DNA of 64,000 bases from positions 1,674,001 to 1,738,000 of the forward strand of contig CANJKZ010000092.1 of NCBI GenBank assembly GCA_947471745.1. The letters are read 5' to 3'. Of this stretch, positions 53,942 through 64,000 are shown one piece after another. The stretch's first letter is position 1. Every line of letters starts with the position of its first letter. The notes below the pieces were generated by a model. That model saw only the letters and a list, made by a program, of their open reading frames with translations. It searched no databases and was not told the DNA's origin. A program made the position numbers and the translations under genes. The stretch is from Closterium sp. Naga37s-1 (taxonomy: Eukaryota > Streptophyta > Zygnematophyceae > Desmidiales > Closteriaceae).

Positions 53942-54808
53942 TGTTGAGTGATGCTACCATTCGCATTCACGTCTGTCTGCCTCCCATCATATGTTTGTGC
54001 GTTGCATGCGTGTTGTGAGTGTGTGCAAGAATTTGTGTTTTGTGCGGTTTGGTTTTTCTGAGTGTGTGTGTGAATGTTATTTGGCTTGAGCAGATATCTG
54101 AAGTGACTCCTCTGCTCAAGAGCTTTCCGAGGAACCAAGTATCGCTTCAATCGGAGCACGAACTAGAAAGTTACGAACGTTGGAGTTCGTATGCTTTTGA
54201 TATTTGGTTGTGGTGACTATGGGAAGTTGTGGGGTTGACTCAATATGGGGTACAGACTTTTGGGGGTTGGGAAATTCGTCTTTTCTACTGTAGTTGCTGC
54301 CAAATGGTTGGGAGAAACCAAACCAGGTTGGCAAGTGTGGCCAAGTTGGGTTGAGGTGGATTGTGGAGGTTGGGATAGTGACAAAGGTCAAAGTTGGGTT
54401 GCCTATGGGGAAGGGAATTGTATGGCATGGGGTTTCCTTGGTTGGGGACTCTCTTGGGACCTTCCCTCTCGTCCTCCTTATCCCTTCCACCTGGTTTAGT
54501 GCTACTCTAATTCTCTTGTGTGAACTTGTGTGAACTTTGTGATTGAGTTAAGTTCTTATGGCAGCATACCCCCCTGTGCGCCGAAATTGATAAGTCGAGA
54601 TTTACTTCACCTCTTGATACGTTTCAACTTGGGAATTGTAGCCACGGAGTAGGGCTACAACATATATGAGTTTAGTGAAGTTTAGACTGTGCACTTTTCG
54701 TCGACGGCGTTTCTTGTGAGCGCAACTATTCTATCCAGAAATAGGGACCAACGATTTTGAGAAATTTAGGCACCTAATCTTCATAGACTCCGTCCTTAGT
54801 CTCTAACA
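53942..54808 (+). repeat. 3' LTR of Copia-C
   Basis: No difference from 48323-49189 found by eye. The same accidental frames recur in both. Confidence 0.95.
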
Positions 54809-54811
54809 ATT

Positions 54812-54852
54812 GACGGGATCAGGAAGGCGAGACCCACCTTCCTGATCCCGTC
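54812..54852. repeat. 16-bp stem hairpin at Copia-C insertion site
   Basis: Arms GACGGGATCAGGAAGG and CCTTCCTGATCCCGTC, with a 9-base loop. The left arm overlaps the ATTGA duplication by two bases. Confidence 0.9.
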
Positions 54853-55293
54853 GTTATCCCATAGTTTTTTGCTTCAATGGTGCTGGCGAACAGCCCCGAT
54901 GAAATTGGGTGTATTAGGACAATCTTTCCAGGAAACTTCGTCTCGATAAGTCGAGTTTCAGGAAGGGGGGCGGGGGTGGGGTGGGGGGGGGGGGGGGGGG
55001 TGGGGGGGGGGCGGGTGGGGGTTCCCTATACGCTCTTCAGGGTAATATTCGCTAAGGGAAATATTACCCCAGAGCATCAGTGTGGCCTAAATCGTTACAC
55101 TGACATATCCGTGTAACACTAATCCGCAAAAAAATTACCCAAACACATCAGTGCAGGCCCTAAATTTCACCCTTATAATCAATATAGTAGTGTAAATTAC
55201 AATGATAAAATAGGCCCTGGCAGGAATGATGTGTGACTAGCATGGAAGTGATACAAATACTCAACCCTACAGACATACAAATGTATTTTGACA
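54814..55293. other. Spacer with G-run and inverted repeats
   Basis: No coding region. It holds the hairpin, a G-rich low-complexity run (about 54957-55019), and a second inverted repeat with arms GGGTAATATT and AATATTACCC (about 55040-55069). Confidence 0.6.
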
Positions 55294-55507
55294 CACCCCC
55301 ATAAACAAAGTGGGGAATAGCAAACACAACAAAGCAGGGTGGATCTCAAAATCACCACGCAGTCTGAGCACAAGCAAGCGGCCACAAGGCCAGTTCACAT
55401 GCAGAGTTATAAAAAGTACAAGCAGTACAATGATCACAACCTAGCAATAGTAAGCATGCAGGTATAGATATAAAGATCACAATACAAGGCAAAGTCAAGC
55501 AGCAAGC
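55294..55507 (-). mobile_element. Copia-A 3' UTR fragment
   Basis: Plus-strand CACCCCCATAAACAAAGTGG, then GGCCACAAGGCCAGTTCACA, parallels the 3' UTR of Copia-A1 (40-180) and Copia-A2 (27766-27900) on the minus strand. The coding part is gone: the next element, Copia-A4, begins in opposite direction at 55508. Confidence 0.8.
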
Positions 55508-55638
55508 TGTCAAACATATATGCTGCTTATTGTGTAGGCTGTAGTGGGGTAGCGCATATGGGGTACAACACAAATTAGGGTTTGCTACTTGTACCCATCC
55601 TGCTGCTAGTTCATTCATTCCTGTTCGTTATTCTGACA
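55508..55638 (+). repeat. 5' LTR of Copia-A4
   Basis: TGTCAAACATATATGCTG to TTATTCTGACA. Shares GTAGTGGGGTAG and GGGGTACA with other Copia-A LTRs. Confidence 0.88.
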
Positions 55639-55734
55639 TGGTTTCAGAGTAGGTCCTAGCCTAGGACCGATTTCTTAGGGCCCACCGAGTAGCGCTGCCC
55701 CACCCGTCGCGCCACTGTGATCGCGTTGCCTTGC

Positions 55735-56290
55735 CCTGCCCTGCCCTGCTTTGCCCGTGCGCCGCATGCTGCAGCGCGCCCTGCTGAGTTGCGCGCCGCC
55801 TGCTGCAGCGCGCCCTGCCCTGCCCGCGCGTCGCGTCGCCGCGCCTGCCCTGCCTACGCGCCGCGCCGCGCGCCTCTGCCCTGCCCGCGCGCCGCGCCGC
55901 CGCGCGCCTCTGCCCTACTCGCGTGCCGCACCGCCGCGCGCTCTGCCCTCACCGCATGCCGCGCCGCCGCGTGCCCTGCCCTGCCCGCGCGCCGCGCCGC
56001 GCGCCGCGCCGCGCGCCTATGCCTTGCCCGCGCACAGCGCCGCCGCGCGCCTCTGCCCTGCCCGAGCGCCGCGCCGCGCGCCTCTGCCCTGCCCGCGCGC
56101 CGCGCCGCCGCGCGCCTCTGCCCTGCCCGCGCACCGCGCCGCCGCGCGCCTCTGCCCTGCCCGCGCGTCGCGCCGCCGCGCGCCTCTGCGTTGCCCGCGC
56201 GCCGCGCCGCCGCGCGCCTCTGCCCTGCCCTGCCGTGCGCACCCTGCCCTGCCGCGCGCCCTGCCCTGCCGTGCGCGACACGCGCCGCTC
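55735..56290. repeat. GC-rich minisatellite in Copia-A4 leader
   Basis: Tandem units built from CGCGCCGCCGCGCGCCTCTG and CCCTGCC. Long frames on both strands here are artefacts of the repeat. Confidence 0.88.
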
Positions 56291-56369
56291 TCTGCTGCAC
56301 TGCTGCTAGCGCGCTCCCCTGCCTAGCCCTGCCTGCGTGCTGCTAGCGCGCTCGACTGCTCCGCTCGCT

Positions 56370-59300
56370 ATGGCCACTCTCAACGTTCTCACCTTCGATT
56401 CGGAGGGCCGCCCGATAGAGTTCAATGCGTGGCTAGACGACTTACAGCTCTTCCTGCTGATAGACTCTAAGGACGGTACCTCGCTGTTTGACCTCACTTC
56501 TGGCACCTCGCCCGCCCCTGACGCCACAACTGACAGTGCGACCCGCTCACAGTGGCTTACGCGTGACGCTGCTGCTCGCCTAGCCGTTCGCAACCACCTG
56601 CCGTTAGACGAACGCGCCCACTTTGGCCAGCATAAGACAGCTAAAGCACTGTACGACACTGTAGTCGCTCGTTACTCCTCCCCGGCCACTGCTGCTCTAG
56701 GCCGCCTTCTCTTGCCCTACCTGTTCCCAGACCTGTCCGCCTTTGCCACAGTAGCCGACCTAGTCACTCACCTCCGCACTAGTGACACTCGCTACCGTGC
56801 TGCGCTCCCCGCCGAGTTTCTCGCCAAGACCCCCCCCCCCCATGAACATCACGCTCTACTTCATAGTCACCCGCCTCCCAGACTCTCTTACTACAGTCAG
56901 GGACCTCCTCCTAGCGCTTGACCCCACCGACCTCACTGTCGACCTGCTCGAGAAGCACCTCCTAGTAGCTGAGACTAGCATAGTCGCTGTAGGCGCTTCT
57001 CGTGGCACTCCTCGCACCCCCTTCTTTGAGGGGTGTTCGCCCTCCCCCCTTCTCCCCTCAATCGCCTCTGCTGCAGCTGTTGACTACCTTCGTGCTGAGG
57101 AGGTGGGAGCTGCGTCTGCCCCTAGTGGGAGGCGCCGTAGTGGCAGGGGCAGGGGAGGCAGGAGCGGTGGGGGTGGCAGAGGTGGAGGCGGTGGTGGGGG
57201 CGGTGGAGGCGGTGGAGGGGGCGGTGGCGGAGGAGGTAGTGGTGGTGGGGGCAGAGGGGCAGTTGGCGGCGGTGGTGGCGGCAGTGGGAGTGGTGGAGGC
57301 AGCGGTGGTGGCAGGAGTGGTGGCGGCAGTGGGGGTGGAGGTGGAGGCAGTGGTGGCGGCAGGGGTGGTACCAGCCAGAGGGGAGGCCTTGGAGGTGGCC
57401 ACAGGCAGCAGCAGCGTCAGCCCCTTTCGTCTCAGGAGCTCCGTGAGTGGTTTGCTCAGCGTGGGGCGGCTGGGGGTAGTGGTTCCTGCCCGTATGTCAT
57501 TCGCACAGGTGACCGCACAGGTCAGACATGCGGGAGGCCTCACACTCAGCACCGCTGCTTCTACCGCCTTACCGACGCCTTTTGCGCAGAGTTTCCTGAT
57601 GCACTTGAGCTCCCAAACTGGGCGGAGCTGCTTAAGCAGAATGTTGATATCTTTGCTCTAGACTTTGATGCTATCCTATCTGCCATGTATGCATTGACTG
57701 TTAGTGCTGAGGGTGACTGTTACCTGTGTATGCCGCCAGACCCAGGTATAGAGGCTGCTTCTCTAGGTGCTAGTGAGTCTGCTGCCCTAGGTTCTGGTGA
57801 GTCTGCTCTCTCTGGTACTGCGTCTGCTGCGGCCCTGCACACCTTCACGCTTGACTCAGGTGCTTCCCGCTGTTTCTTTCGCGACAGTACCACAGTAACA
57901 CCGCTCTCTGCACCTGTTGCTGTCTCTTTGGCTGACCCCTCTGGGGGCCCAGTCCTTGCACGTTCCTCCACTGTTCTGCCCTGTCCGGCGGTTCTGTCTG
58001 GGTCACTGTCAGGTCTCCACCTCCCCTCGTTCTCTACGAACTTGGTGAGCACTGCTGTCCTCCAGGATGCGGGGGTTGACACCTTCACCCCTGGACGGCA
58101 GCGTGTGGCGATGTGTACGTGCTTCCCGGACCGGTCGCCACCTGACCACGTTCACCCGTTGGCCTGGGTCGAGTCTGTACACACTGACTACTGCGCCTCC
58201 TTAGGTAGATGCATCTGCGTCTGCACTAGGTCAGCTTGCTGCCCCCTGCTCGTGTCGGGCCCTGACGCACCAGACGCTCCTTTGGCACCACCGTCTTGGT
58301 CACCCCTCTGTGGCACGCCTCCATGGCATGCACTCCCGTCTTCTTGTCTCTGGTCTTCCCAGGTCTTTGCCTCCCCTCCCACCCTCGCCTGCCCCTCCCT
58401 GCCTTCCCTGTGTCGAGGGGCGGCAGCGCGCCGCTCCTCACTCCTCCTCGTTCCCCTCGACAGAGGCTCCCCTGCACACTCTCCACCTGGACGTGTGGGG
58501 CCCAGCCCGCGTCCGTGGACAGGGCCACGAGCGGTACTTTTTGCTGGTTGTTGACGACTACGCGCGTTACACCACGGTCTTCCCCTTGCGCCGCAAGGGG
58601 GAGGTCCCTGATGTTCTGATCCCTTGGATCCGAGCTGTTCGTCTCCAGCTCCGCGAGCAGTTCAAGACGGACCTTCCAGTCCTGCGTCTGCACTCTGACA
58701 AAGGTGGTGAGTTTTCCTCCGACCTCTTGCGGGCCTTCTGTCGTGCAGAGGGCATTCGCCAGACGTTCACGCTTCCGGCCTCTCCGCAGCAGAATGGGGT
58801 TGCTGAGCGCCGCATTGGCTTAGTCATGGAGGTCGCTCGTACCTCCATGATCCATGCGGCTGCCCCCCATTTTCTGTGGCCGTTTGCAGTCCAGTACGCT
58901 GCGCATCAGCTCAACCTCTGGCCCCGTGTCTCCTTACCGGAGACCTCGCCCACACTGCGGTGGACGGGGGAGGTTGGCGATGCGTCGGTGTTCCGGGTCT
59001 GGGGATGTCGAGCCTTTGTCCGCAATACGTCCGCGGACAAGCTCTCATCCTGCGCCGTTCCCTGTGTCTTCCTTGGCTTTGTCCCTGACGCGCCTGGCTG
59101 GCAGTTTTACCACCCCACCTAGCGCCATGTCCTGCCCTCTCAGGACGTCACGTTTGACGAGTCGGTTCCCTTTTACCGTATCTTCCCCTACCGTATTGCC
59201 CCTCTCCCTCCCCCGCCGCTCTTCCTCGCACCAGGTCCTCCTCCGGTAGACCCCCGTCCCCCTCAGGGTCCTGCTCCCTCAGGTGTGTCCCAGGTAGACC

Positions 59301-60278
59301 CTGTCAAGCCTGTCGAGGTCGCTGTCGACTCTGGTGCTGCTAGAGGTGTTGCGTCTGGGGGTGCTGCGCCTGAGCGTGCGGAGCCTAGGGGTGCTGAGCC
59401 TGAGCGTGCGGAGCCTGGGGGTACTGAGCTTGAGCGTGTGGAGCCTGGGGGTGCTGAGCCTGGGGTTGCTGAGTCTGGGGGTGCTGAGCCTGCGGGTGTG
59501 GAGCTTGGGGGTGCTGAGCTTGAGCGTGCGGAGCCTGGAGGTGCTGAGCCCGAGTGTGCTGAGCCTGGAGGCCCTTCGGGTGTCTTGTCACGGTCGGAGT
59601 CTCTCTCTCCACTGCAGCTGCGCGAGTGGTTTGCTCGGCGCTGGAGCCTCCGGAGTGGTTCTGCTGGAGCTGGAGCTGCTGGAGCGGCTGGTCCCGGAGG
59701 TGCTCGTACTGGAGGTACTGGAGCTGCTGGGGCTGGAGGTACTGCTGAAGCTGCTGGAGGTGCTGGTGCTACTGCTGCTGGAGTTGCTGGCGGTACTGGA
59801 GCTGCTGGAGCTGGAGGTGCTGCTAGAGCTGGAGCTGCTGGCGGTACTGCTGGAGCTGCTGGAGGTGCTGGTGCTTCTGGAGCAGGAGCTGTTGGCGGTA
59901 CTGGAGCTACTGGAGCTGGAGGTGCTGCTGGAGCTGGAGCTGCTGGAGGTGCAGCTGGAGCTGGAGCTGCTGGAGCCACTGGTCCCGGAGGTGCTCGTAG
60001 TGGAGGTACTGGAGCTGCTGGGGCTGGAGCTTTTGCTGATGGAGGTGCTGCTGGAGCTCGAGCTGCTGGAGGTCCTGGAGCTGGTGGTGCTGCAGGAGTT
60101 GGAGCTGGAGACCCTGGAGCTGGGGGTAATGGTGCTGTCTGTGCTGGTTCTGGAGGCGCTGCGCGGCCGCGGCCGTACTTCGTTCCGCTCCTTCAGCAGG
60201 TTCTTGGTCTCCCGCCCTCTACTGGTCCTACTCCTCCCTTCCTGCGTCCTTTGCCTGACCAGTCGCAGTCGCAGTTAC
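56370..60278 (+). pseudogene. Copia-A4 gag-pol remnant
   Basis: Gag starts MATLNVLTFDSEGRPIEF at 56370. A run of 12 C (56830-56841) is one base too long and shifts the frame before MNITLYFIVTRL. The frame then holds the Gly-rich linker, the C-x13-C-x3-H-x4-C knuckle (CPYVIRTGDRTGQTC) and protease LDSGAS, and is lost again near 58120, with a TAG near 58204. Integrase resumes (HLDVWGP, HSDKGGEF, QQNGVAERR) to a TAG at 59120-59122 (Ser expected). The linker that follows (59340-60160) is an expanded Gly/Ala/Glu repeat. Confidence 0.9.
59650..60130 (+). repeat. Expanded GAG/GCT coding repeat in linker
   Basis: GCTGGAGCTGGAGGTGCTG-type tandem repeats encode Gly/Ala-rich sequence in the polyprotein frame. 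The other frames are repeat artefacts. Confidence 0.85.
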
Positions 60279-60476
60279 TGTTAAAGTTATATTTAATATA
60301 TCCTGCTTGCTGTAGTTACTAAAGTGTAGTTATCTGATTGTTTGCTTGGTGGTGCACCTGTTTGTTTGCTATATGTACCTTTGGTCCTATAGTGAACCCA
60401 ACCATTCTCTCTCTCGCTTGGCACAAACTACTCGACACCCGTTTGGCCTAGGCTACTAAGCCTAGGCCCTTAGTTA
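60279..60476 (+). repeat. LTR fragment of the TRIM family
   Basis: Starts TGTTAAAGTTATATTT and shares TTGGTGGTGCACCT, GCACAAACTACTCGACA and CTAAGCCTAGGCCC with the TRIM LTR at 6338. It stops short of the LTR end because Copia-A5 begins at 60477. Confidence 0.8.
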
Positions 60477-60602
60477 TGTCAAACATTATATGTTTACTTT
60501 GTGTAGGCTATAGTGGGTTTAGCCTTAGGGGGTACAACATTCTAGGGTTTCCTACTTGTACTCCCAATCTTGTTAGTTCACACACACTTGTTCATTCTAA
60601 CA
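60477..60602 (+). repeat. 5' LTR of Copia-A5
   Basis: TGTCAAACATTATATG to TTCATTCTAACA, with GGCTATAGTGGG and GGGGTACAAC inside. Confidence 0.88.
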
Positions 60603-60839
60603 TGGTATCACGAGCCTAGGTTGCTACCTAGGACCGCTTTCTCCTACGGGCCCACTATTCCGCTAGAAGCGCCCTCGTGCGCCCTACCTTACGTGCGCCC
60701 TCGTGCGCCTTTCTCTGCTCGTGCGCCCTCGTGCGCCCCTTTTCCTTTTTCTGCTAGTGCGCCCTCGCGTGCCCCGCCCTTCGGTCTGCCCGCATGCCGT
60801 CCTGCATTCCTCGCGCTGCCTCCTGCAAGCTAGTACGGC

Positions 60840-61905
60840 CCTCGAGCCGCCCCTGCAGGTCCGTCAGGCCCCCGAGCCGCCTCTGCAGACCCGTCAGGCC
60901 CCCGAGCCGCCTCTGCAGGCCCGTCAGGCCCGAGAGCCGCCCCTGCAGACCCGTCAGGCCCCCAAGCCACCTCTGCAGGCCCGTCAGGCCCGAGAGCCGC
61001 CTCTGCAGACCCGTCAGGTCCCCGAGCCGCCTCTGTAGGCCCGTCAGGCCCGAGAGCCGCCCCTGCAGACCCGCCGCGCAGCCTCTGCCCGACCGCGCGC
61101 CGCCCCTGCAGGCTCTCGCCGCCCGCCACGTCGCCCTGACCGCGGCGTCGCCACCTGCCCGCGGCGTCGCCACCTGTCCGCGGCGTCGCCACCTGCCTGC
61201 GACGTCGCCACCTGCCCGCCGCGTCGCCCTGCCCGCGGCGTCGCCACCTGTCCGCGGCGTCACCACCTGCCCGCGGAGTCGTCACCTGCCCGCCGCGTTG
61301 CCCTGCCCGCGGCGTCGCCTCTGCCCGCCGCGTCGCTCTGCCCGCCGCGTACCACCTGCCCGCGGCGTCGCCGTCTGCCCGCCGCGTCGCCCTGCCGGCG
61401 GCGTCGCCCCTTCCCGCCGCGTCGCCCTGCCCGCCGCGTCGCCCCTGCCCACGGCGTCCCCCCTGCTCGCCGCGTTGCCCTGCCCGCAGCGTCGCCACCT
61501 GTCCGCCGCGTCGCCCTGCCCACGGCGTCGCCCCTGCCCGCCGCGTCGCCCTGCCCGCCGCGTCGCCCTGCCCGCCGCGTCGCCCCTGCCCGCGCGTCGC
61601 CCCTGCCCGCTGAGTCGCCCTGACCTAACCCGCGCCTGGCCTCTGGAGCAGCCGCCCCTGGCCCCTGGAGCAGCCGCCCCTGCAGCAGCCGCCCCTGGCC
61701 ACTGGAGCAGCCGCCCCTGCAGCAGCCGCCCCTGGCCACTGGAGCAGCCACCACTGCAGGAGCCGCCCCTCGCCCCTGGAGCAGCCGCCCCTGCAGCAGC
61801 CGCCCCTGGCCACTGGAGCAGCCGCCCCTGGAGCAGCTGCCACTGCAGGAGCCGCCCCTGGCCCCTGGAGCAGCCGCCCCTGGAGCAGCCGCCCCTAGAG
61901 CGGCC
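60840..61905. repeat. Three consecutive minisatellites in Copia-A5 leader
   Basis: First, 30-bp units with GAGCCGCCTCTGCAGACCCG (60840-61075). Second, CCCGCCGCGTCGCCCTG-type units (61140-61620). Third, units with CTGGAGCAGCCGCCCCTG (61640-61905). They sit where Gag would be expected in relatives. Confidence 0.9.
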
Positions 61906-62037
61906 GCTGTGACGGCCCCGCAGTCGCCTCGCTCGTACGCCTGCCCTTCCCACCACTGGTGAGCACTGCCCTGCCCGTGCTGCTACTGCTGTTACTGCTG
62001 CTGCTACTGCTTCTACTGCTGCTCCTGGCGTGGCCAG

Positions 62038-64000
62038 ATGCAGCTCCAGGGCCGTCCGCGTGTGTCCCTCACGCCCCAGCAGCTTCGTGAGTGGTACGCC
62101 AGTTGGGGTTGTCGGGGTGGCAGTAGTGGGAGTCGTCCTGGAGTGGGTAGTTCGGGAGTTTCTTGTAGTGGCCCGGTGCAGCAGCCGCGTCGTCTACGCG
62201 AGGCTCTTTCGCCCCAGCAGCTTCGTGAGTGGTACGCTCAGAGTAGAGGGTCACTGAGTACTGCTCGCTGCCCGTACGTCATTCGCACAGGTGGCCGGAC
62301 TGGTCAGCCTTGCGGGACACGTGGTCACACAGAGTCCCACTGCTTCGCCCGTCTGGGCGATGCTTGGCGTACAGAGTTTGGCGACGACGCTGAGCTCCCC
62401 GACTGGGTGGAGCTGCTTAGGCAGAGGGCAGATATCTATGCTCTTGACTATGATGCTATCCTCACTGCCATGTATGCATTGTCTACTAGTGCTGAGAGTG
62501 CCTGTCACCTGTGTGTGCCGCCTGACCCCGGTATCCAGTCTGCTGCTCTAGGTACTGGTGAGGCTGCTGCACTAGGTGCTCATGTGTCTGGTGCCCCAGG
62601 TGCTGGTGAGGCTGCTGCTCTAGGTACTCGTGAGTCTGCGCCCTCTGGTACTGCGTCTACTGAGGCACTGCACACCTTCACACTGGACTCAGGCGCTTCC
62701 CGCTGTTTCTTTCGTGACCGCACTGCCCTTGAGCAGCTTGCTCGGCCGGTTGCAGTCTCCCTCGCTGACCCCTCTGGGGGTCCGGTCATTGCGACCTCCT
62801 CTACTGTTCTCCCTTGTCCTGCGGTCCCGTCGGGCACACTGTCAGGTCTCTACCTCCCCTCGTTCTCTACGAACTTGGTGGCGGGTAGTGCGCTCCAGGA
62901 CGGGGGTGTCCACCAGTTCACCCCTGCCTACGAGCGCGTGACACACTGCACGTGTGCTCGGACGGGCCGTCACCTGGCTACCTTCACTCGGCAGCCGGGG
63001 TCGGACCTGTACACACTGACCACTGAGTCCCCTCAGGTAGCTGCGTCTGCGTCTGCTTCAGGTCAGCTGTCTGCCCCCTGCTCGTGTCGCTCTCTAGCAC
63101 ACGAGACCGTCCTCTGGCACCACCGCCTTGGTCACCCGTCAGTGCAGCGCCTTCGTGCCATGCACAAACGGTACCTTGTCTCTGGTCTTCCCCGGGTACT
63201 CCCTCCCCTCCCACCCTCGCCTGCTCCTCCCTGTCTTCCTTGTGTCGAGGGGCGGCAGCGCGCCGCTCCTCACTCCTCCTCGTTTCCCCCGACGACTGCT
63301 CCCTTGCAGACGCTCCACATAGACGTGTGGGGCCCAGCCCGCGTCCGTGGACAGGGTCAGGAGAGGTACTTCCTGATCGTTGTTGACGACTACTCGCGCT
63401 ACACCACGGTCTTCCCCTTGCGCACCAAGGGTGAGGTCCCTGATGTTTTGATCCCTTGGATCCGCGCTTCTCGTCTCCAGCTCAGCGAGCGGTTCCACTC
63501 GGACTTTCCTGTCTTGCGTCTGCACTCTGACAGAGGTGGTGAGTTCTCCTCCGACCTCTTGGCAGCCTACTGTGCGGAGCACGGCATCCGCCAGTCGTTC
63601 ACGCTTCCGGCCTCTCCACAGCAGAATGGGGTTGCTGAGCGCCGCATTGGCTTGGTCATGGAGGTCGCTCGTACCTCCTTGATCCATGCGGCTGCCCCCC
63701 ACTTTCTGTGGCCGTTTGCGGTCCGGTACGCTGCGCATCAGCTCAACCTCTGGCCCCGTGTCTCCTTGCCGGAGACCTCGCCCACACTGCTGTGGACGGG
63801 GGAGGTTGGCGATGCGTCGCGTTTCCGGGTCTGGGGATCTCGAGCCTTTGTCCGCGATACGTCCGCGGACAAGCTCTCCTCCCGCGCTGTTCCTTGTGTC
63901 TTCCTTGGCTTTGTCCCGGACGCGTCTGGTTGGCAGTTTTACCACGCCACCTCGCGCCGTGTCCTGCCCTCTCAGGACGTCACTTTTGACGAGTCGGTGC
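62038..64000 (+). CDS. Copia-A5 pol frame without Gag N-terminus (partial)
   Basis: From ATG 62038 (MQLQGRPRVSLTPQQLREWY) the frame is open for 654 codons to the end of the window. It holds a duplicated TPQQLREWYA/SPQQLREWYA module (47 codons apart), a knuckle CPYVIRTGGRTGQPC then H-x4-C, protease LDSGAS, pre-integrase HHRLGHPS and CLPC, and integrase with HIDVWGP, HSDRGGEF and QQNGVAERR, up to the linker before RT. No stop or frameshift was found. Other Copia-A polyproteins start with about 340 further residues of Gag that are absent here, so the element probably depends on Gag supplied by relatives, or uses an undetected upstream start. Confidence 0.88.
   Translation, partial: MQLQGRPRVSLTPQQLREWYASWGCRGGSSGSRPGVGSSGVSCSGPVQQPRRLREALSPQQLREWYAQSRGSLSTARCPYVIRTGGRTGQPCGTRGHTESHCFARLGDAWRTEFGDDAELPDWVELLRQRADIYALDYDAILTAMYALSTSAESACHLCVPPDPGIQSAALGTGEAAALGAHVSGAPGAGEAAALGTRESAPSGTASTEALHTFTLDSGASRCFFRDRTALEQLARPVAVSLADPSGGPVIATSSTVLPCPAVPSGTLSGLYLPSFSTNLVAGSALQDGGVHQFTPAYERVTHCTCARTGRHLATFTRQPGSDLYTLTTESPQVAASASASGQLSAPCSCRSLAHETVLWHHRLGHPSVQRLRAMHKRYLVSGLPRVLPPLPPSPAPPCLPCVEGRQRAAPHSSSFPPTTAPLQTLHIDVWGPARVRGQGQERYFLIVVDDYSRYTTVFPLRTKGEVPDVLIPWIRASRLQLSERFHSDFPVLRLHSDRGGEFSSDLLAAYCAEHGIRQSFTLPASPQQNGVAERRIGLVMEVARTSLIHAAAPHFLWPFAVRYAAHQLNLWPRVSLPETSPTLLWTGEVGDASRFRVWGSRAFVRDTSADKLSSRAVPCVFLGFVPDASGWQFYHATSRRVLPSQDVTFDESV

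Larger units (their letters stand above)
48323..54808 (+). mobile_element. Copia-C: complete, apparently young Copia element
   Basis: Two 867-bp LTRs (48323-49189 and 53942-54808) that look identical, flanked by the target duplication ATTGA (48318-48322, 54809-54813). The primer site TGGTATCAGAGG starts at 49192, and the purine tract GAGGGGGAG precedes the 3' LTR. A single open gag-pol frame fills the interior. Identical LTRs, an intact frame and an exact duplication together suggest a recent and possibly active element. Confidence 0.96.
55508..60278 (+). mobile_element. Copia-A4, truncated at its 3' side
   Basis: 5' LTR (55508-55638) followed by a primer site TGGTTTCAGAGT, a GC-rich leader, and a damaged gag-pol that runs to the integrase-RT linker and then breaks off at about 60278, where LTR-like sequence of the TRIM family starts. 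RT, RNase H and the 3' LTR are absent. Confidence 0.88.
60477..64000 (+). mobile_element. Copia-A5, 5' part (continues past window)
   Basis: A 126-bp 5' LTR (60477-60602), a primer site TGGTATCACGAGC, a long repeat-filled leader, and a pol frame open to the window edge. The Gag N-terminal part seen in other Copia-A copies is missing. Confidence 0.88.

Noticed and set aside
55717..56346. Ala/Arg/Pro-rich frames on both strands
   Set aside because: GC-rich leader minisatellite; no start context or domain.
60754..61956. Gly/Arg-rich frames of 160-370 codons
   Set aside because: Products of three leader minisatellites, open in several frames at once, as expected for repeats without stops.
63139..63945. 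268-codon minus-strand frame at the right end
   Set aside because: Antisense shadow of the integrase frame of Copia-A5, which itself runs off the window.

Overview
This window reads as nuclear DNA of a streptophyte green plant. A GC-rich zygnematophyte alga (Closterium-like) is my best guess, by inference only. Two intron-rich host genes of plant families sit in a sea of LTR retrotransposons. There is no rRNA, tRNA, CRISPR array or bacterial operon.

Layout. 1-8536: an almost complete minus-strand Copia element (Copia-A1) with an open 1989-residue polyprotein; a 1.28-kb TRIM-like miniature LTR element sits inside its leader. 8537-10491: intergenic. 10492-16465 (+): a nine-exon NDRG/NDL (N-myc downregulated-like) gene. 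17306-23391 (-): an eight-exon subtilisin-like protease gene, convergent with the first. 24701-37315 (-): a decayed Ty3/Gypsy chromovirus whose RT is split by a dead Copia (Copia-A2, 27636-34682). 37944-47588 (+): a second Copia lineage (Copia-B) whose gag is split by an internally deleted Copia-A copy (Copia-A3, 39123-42660). 48323-54808 (+): a third Copia lineage (Copia-C) with apparently identical LTRs and one open frame, probably very young. 55294-64000: Copia-A debris, the truncated Copia-A4, an LTR fragment, and the start of Copia-A5, whose pol frame is still open at the window edge.

Target-site duplications (TSDs) of 5 bp were found for six insertions: GGCGA, ATACC, CATCG/CATCA (one mismatch), GAATC, TACGA and ATTGA. 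They fix element borders and the order of nesting.

The most unusual signal is in the two host genes. At most of their exon borders, a short piece of the exon edge with its own splice site is repeated in the adjacent intron. Exon starts with acceptor are copied upstream; exon ends with donor are copied downstream. The extreme case is a 22-bp array giving eight consecutive splice donors after NDL exon 5 (12909-13082). The protease's PA-domain exon is flanked on both sides by partial copies that keep splice sites and sensible protein sequence. I know of no named element class that explains this. All splice models and identities come from reading the sequence; no alignment or RNA evidence was available.
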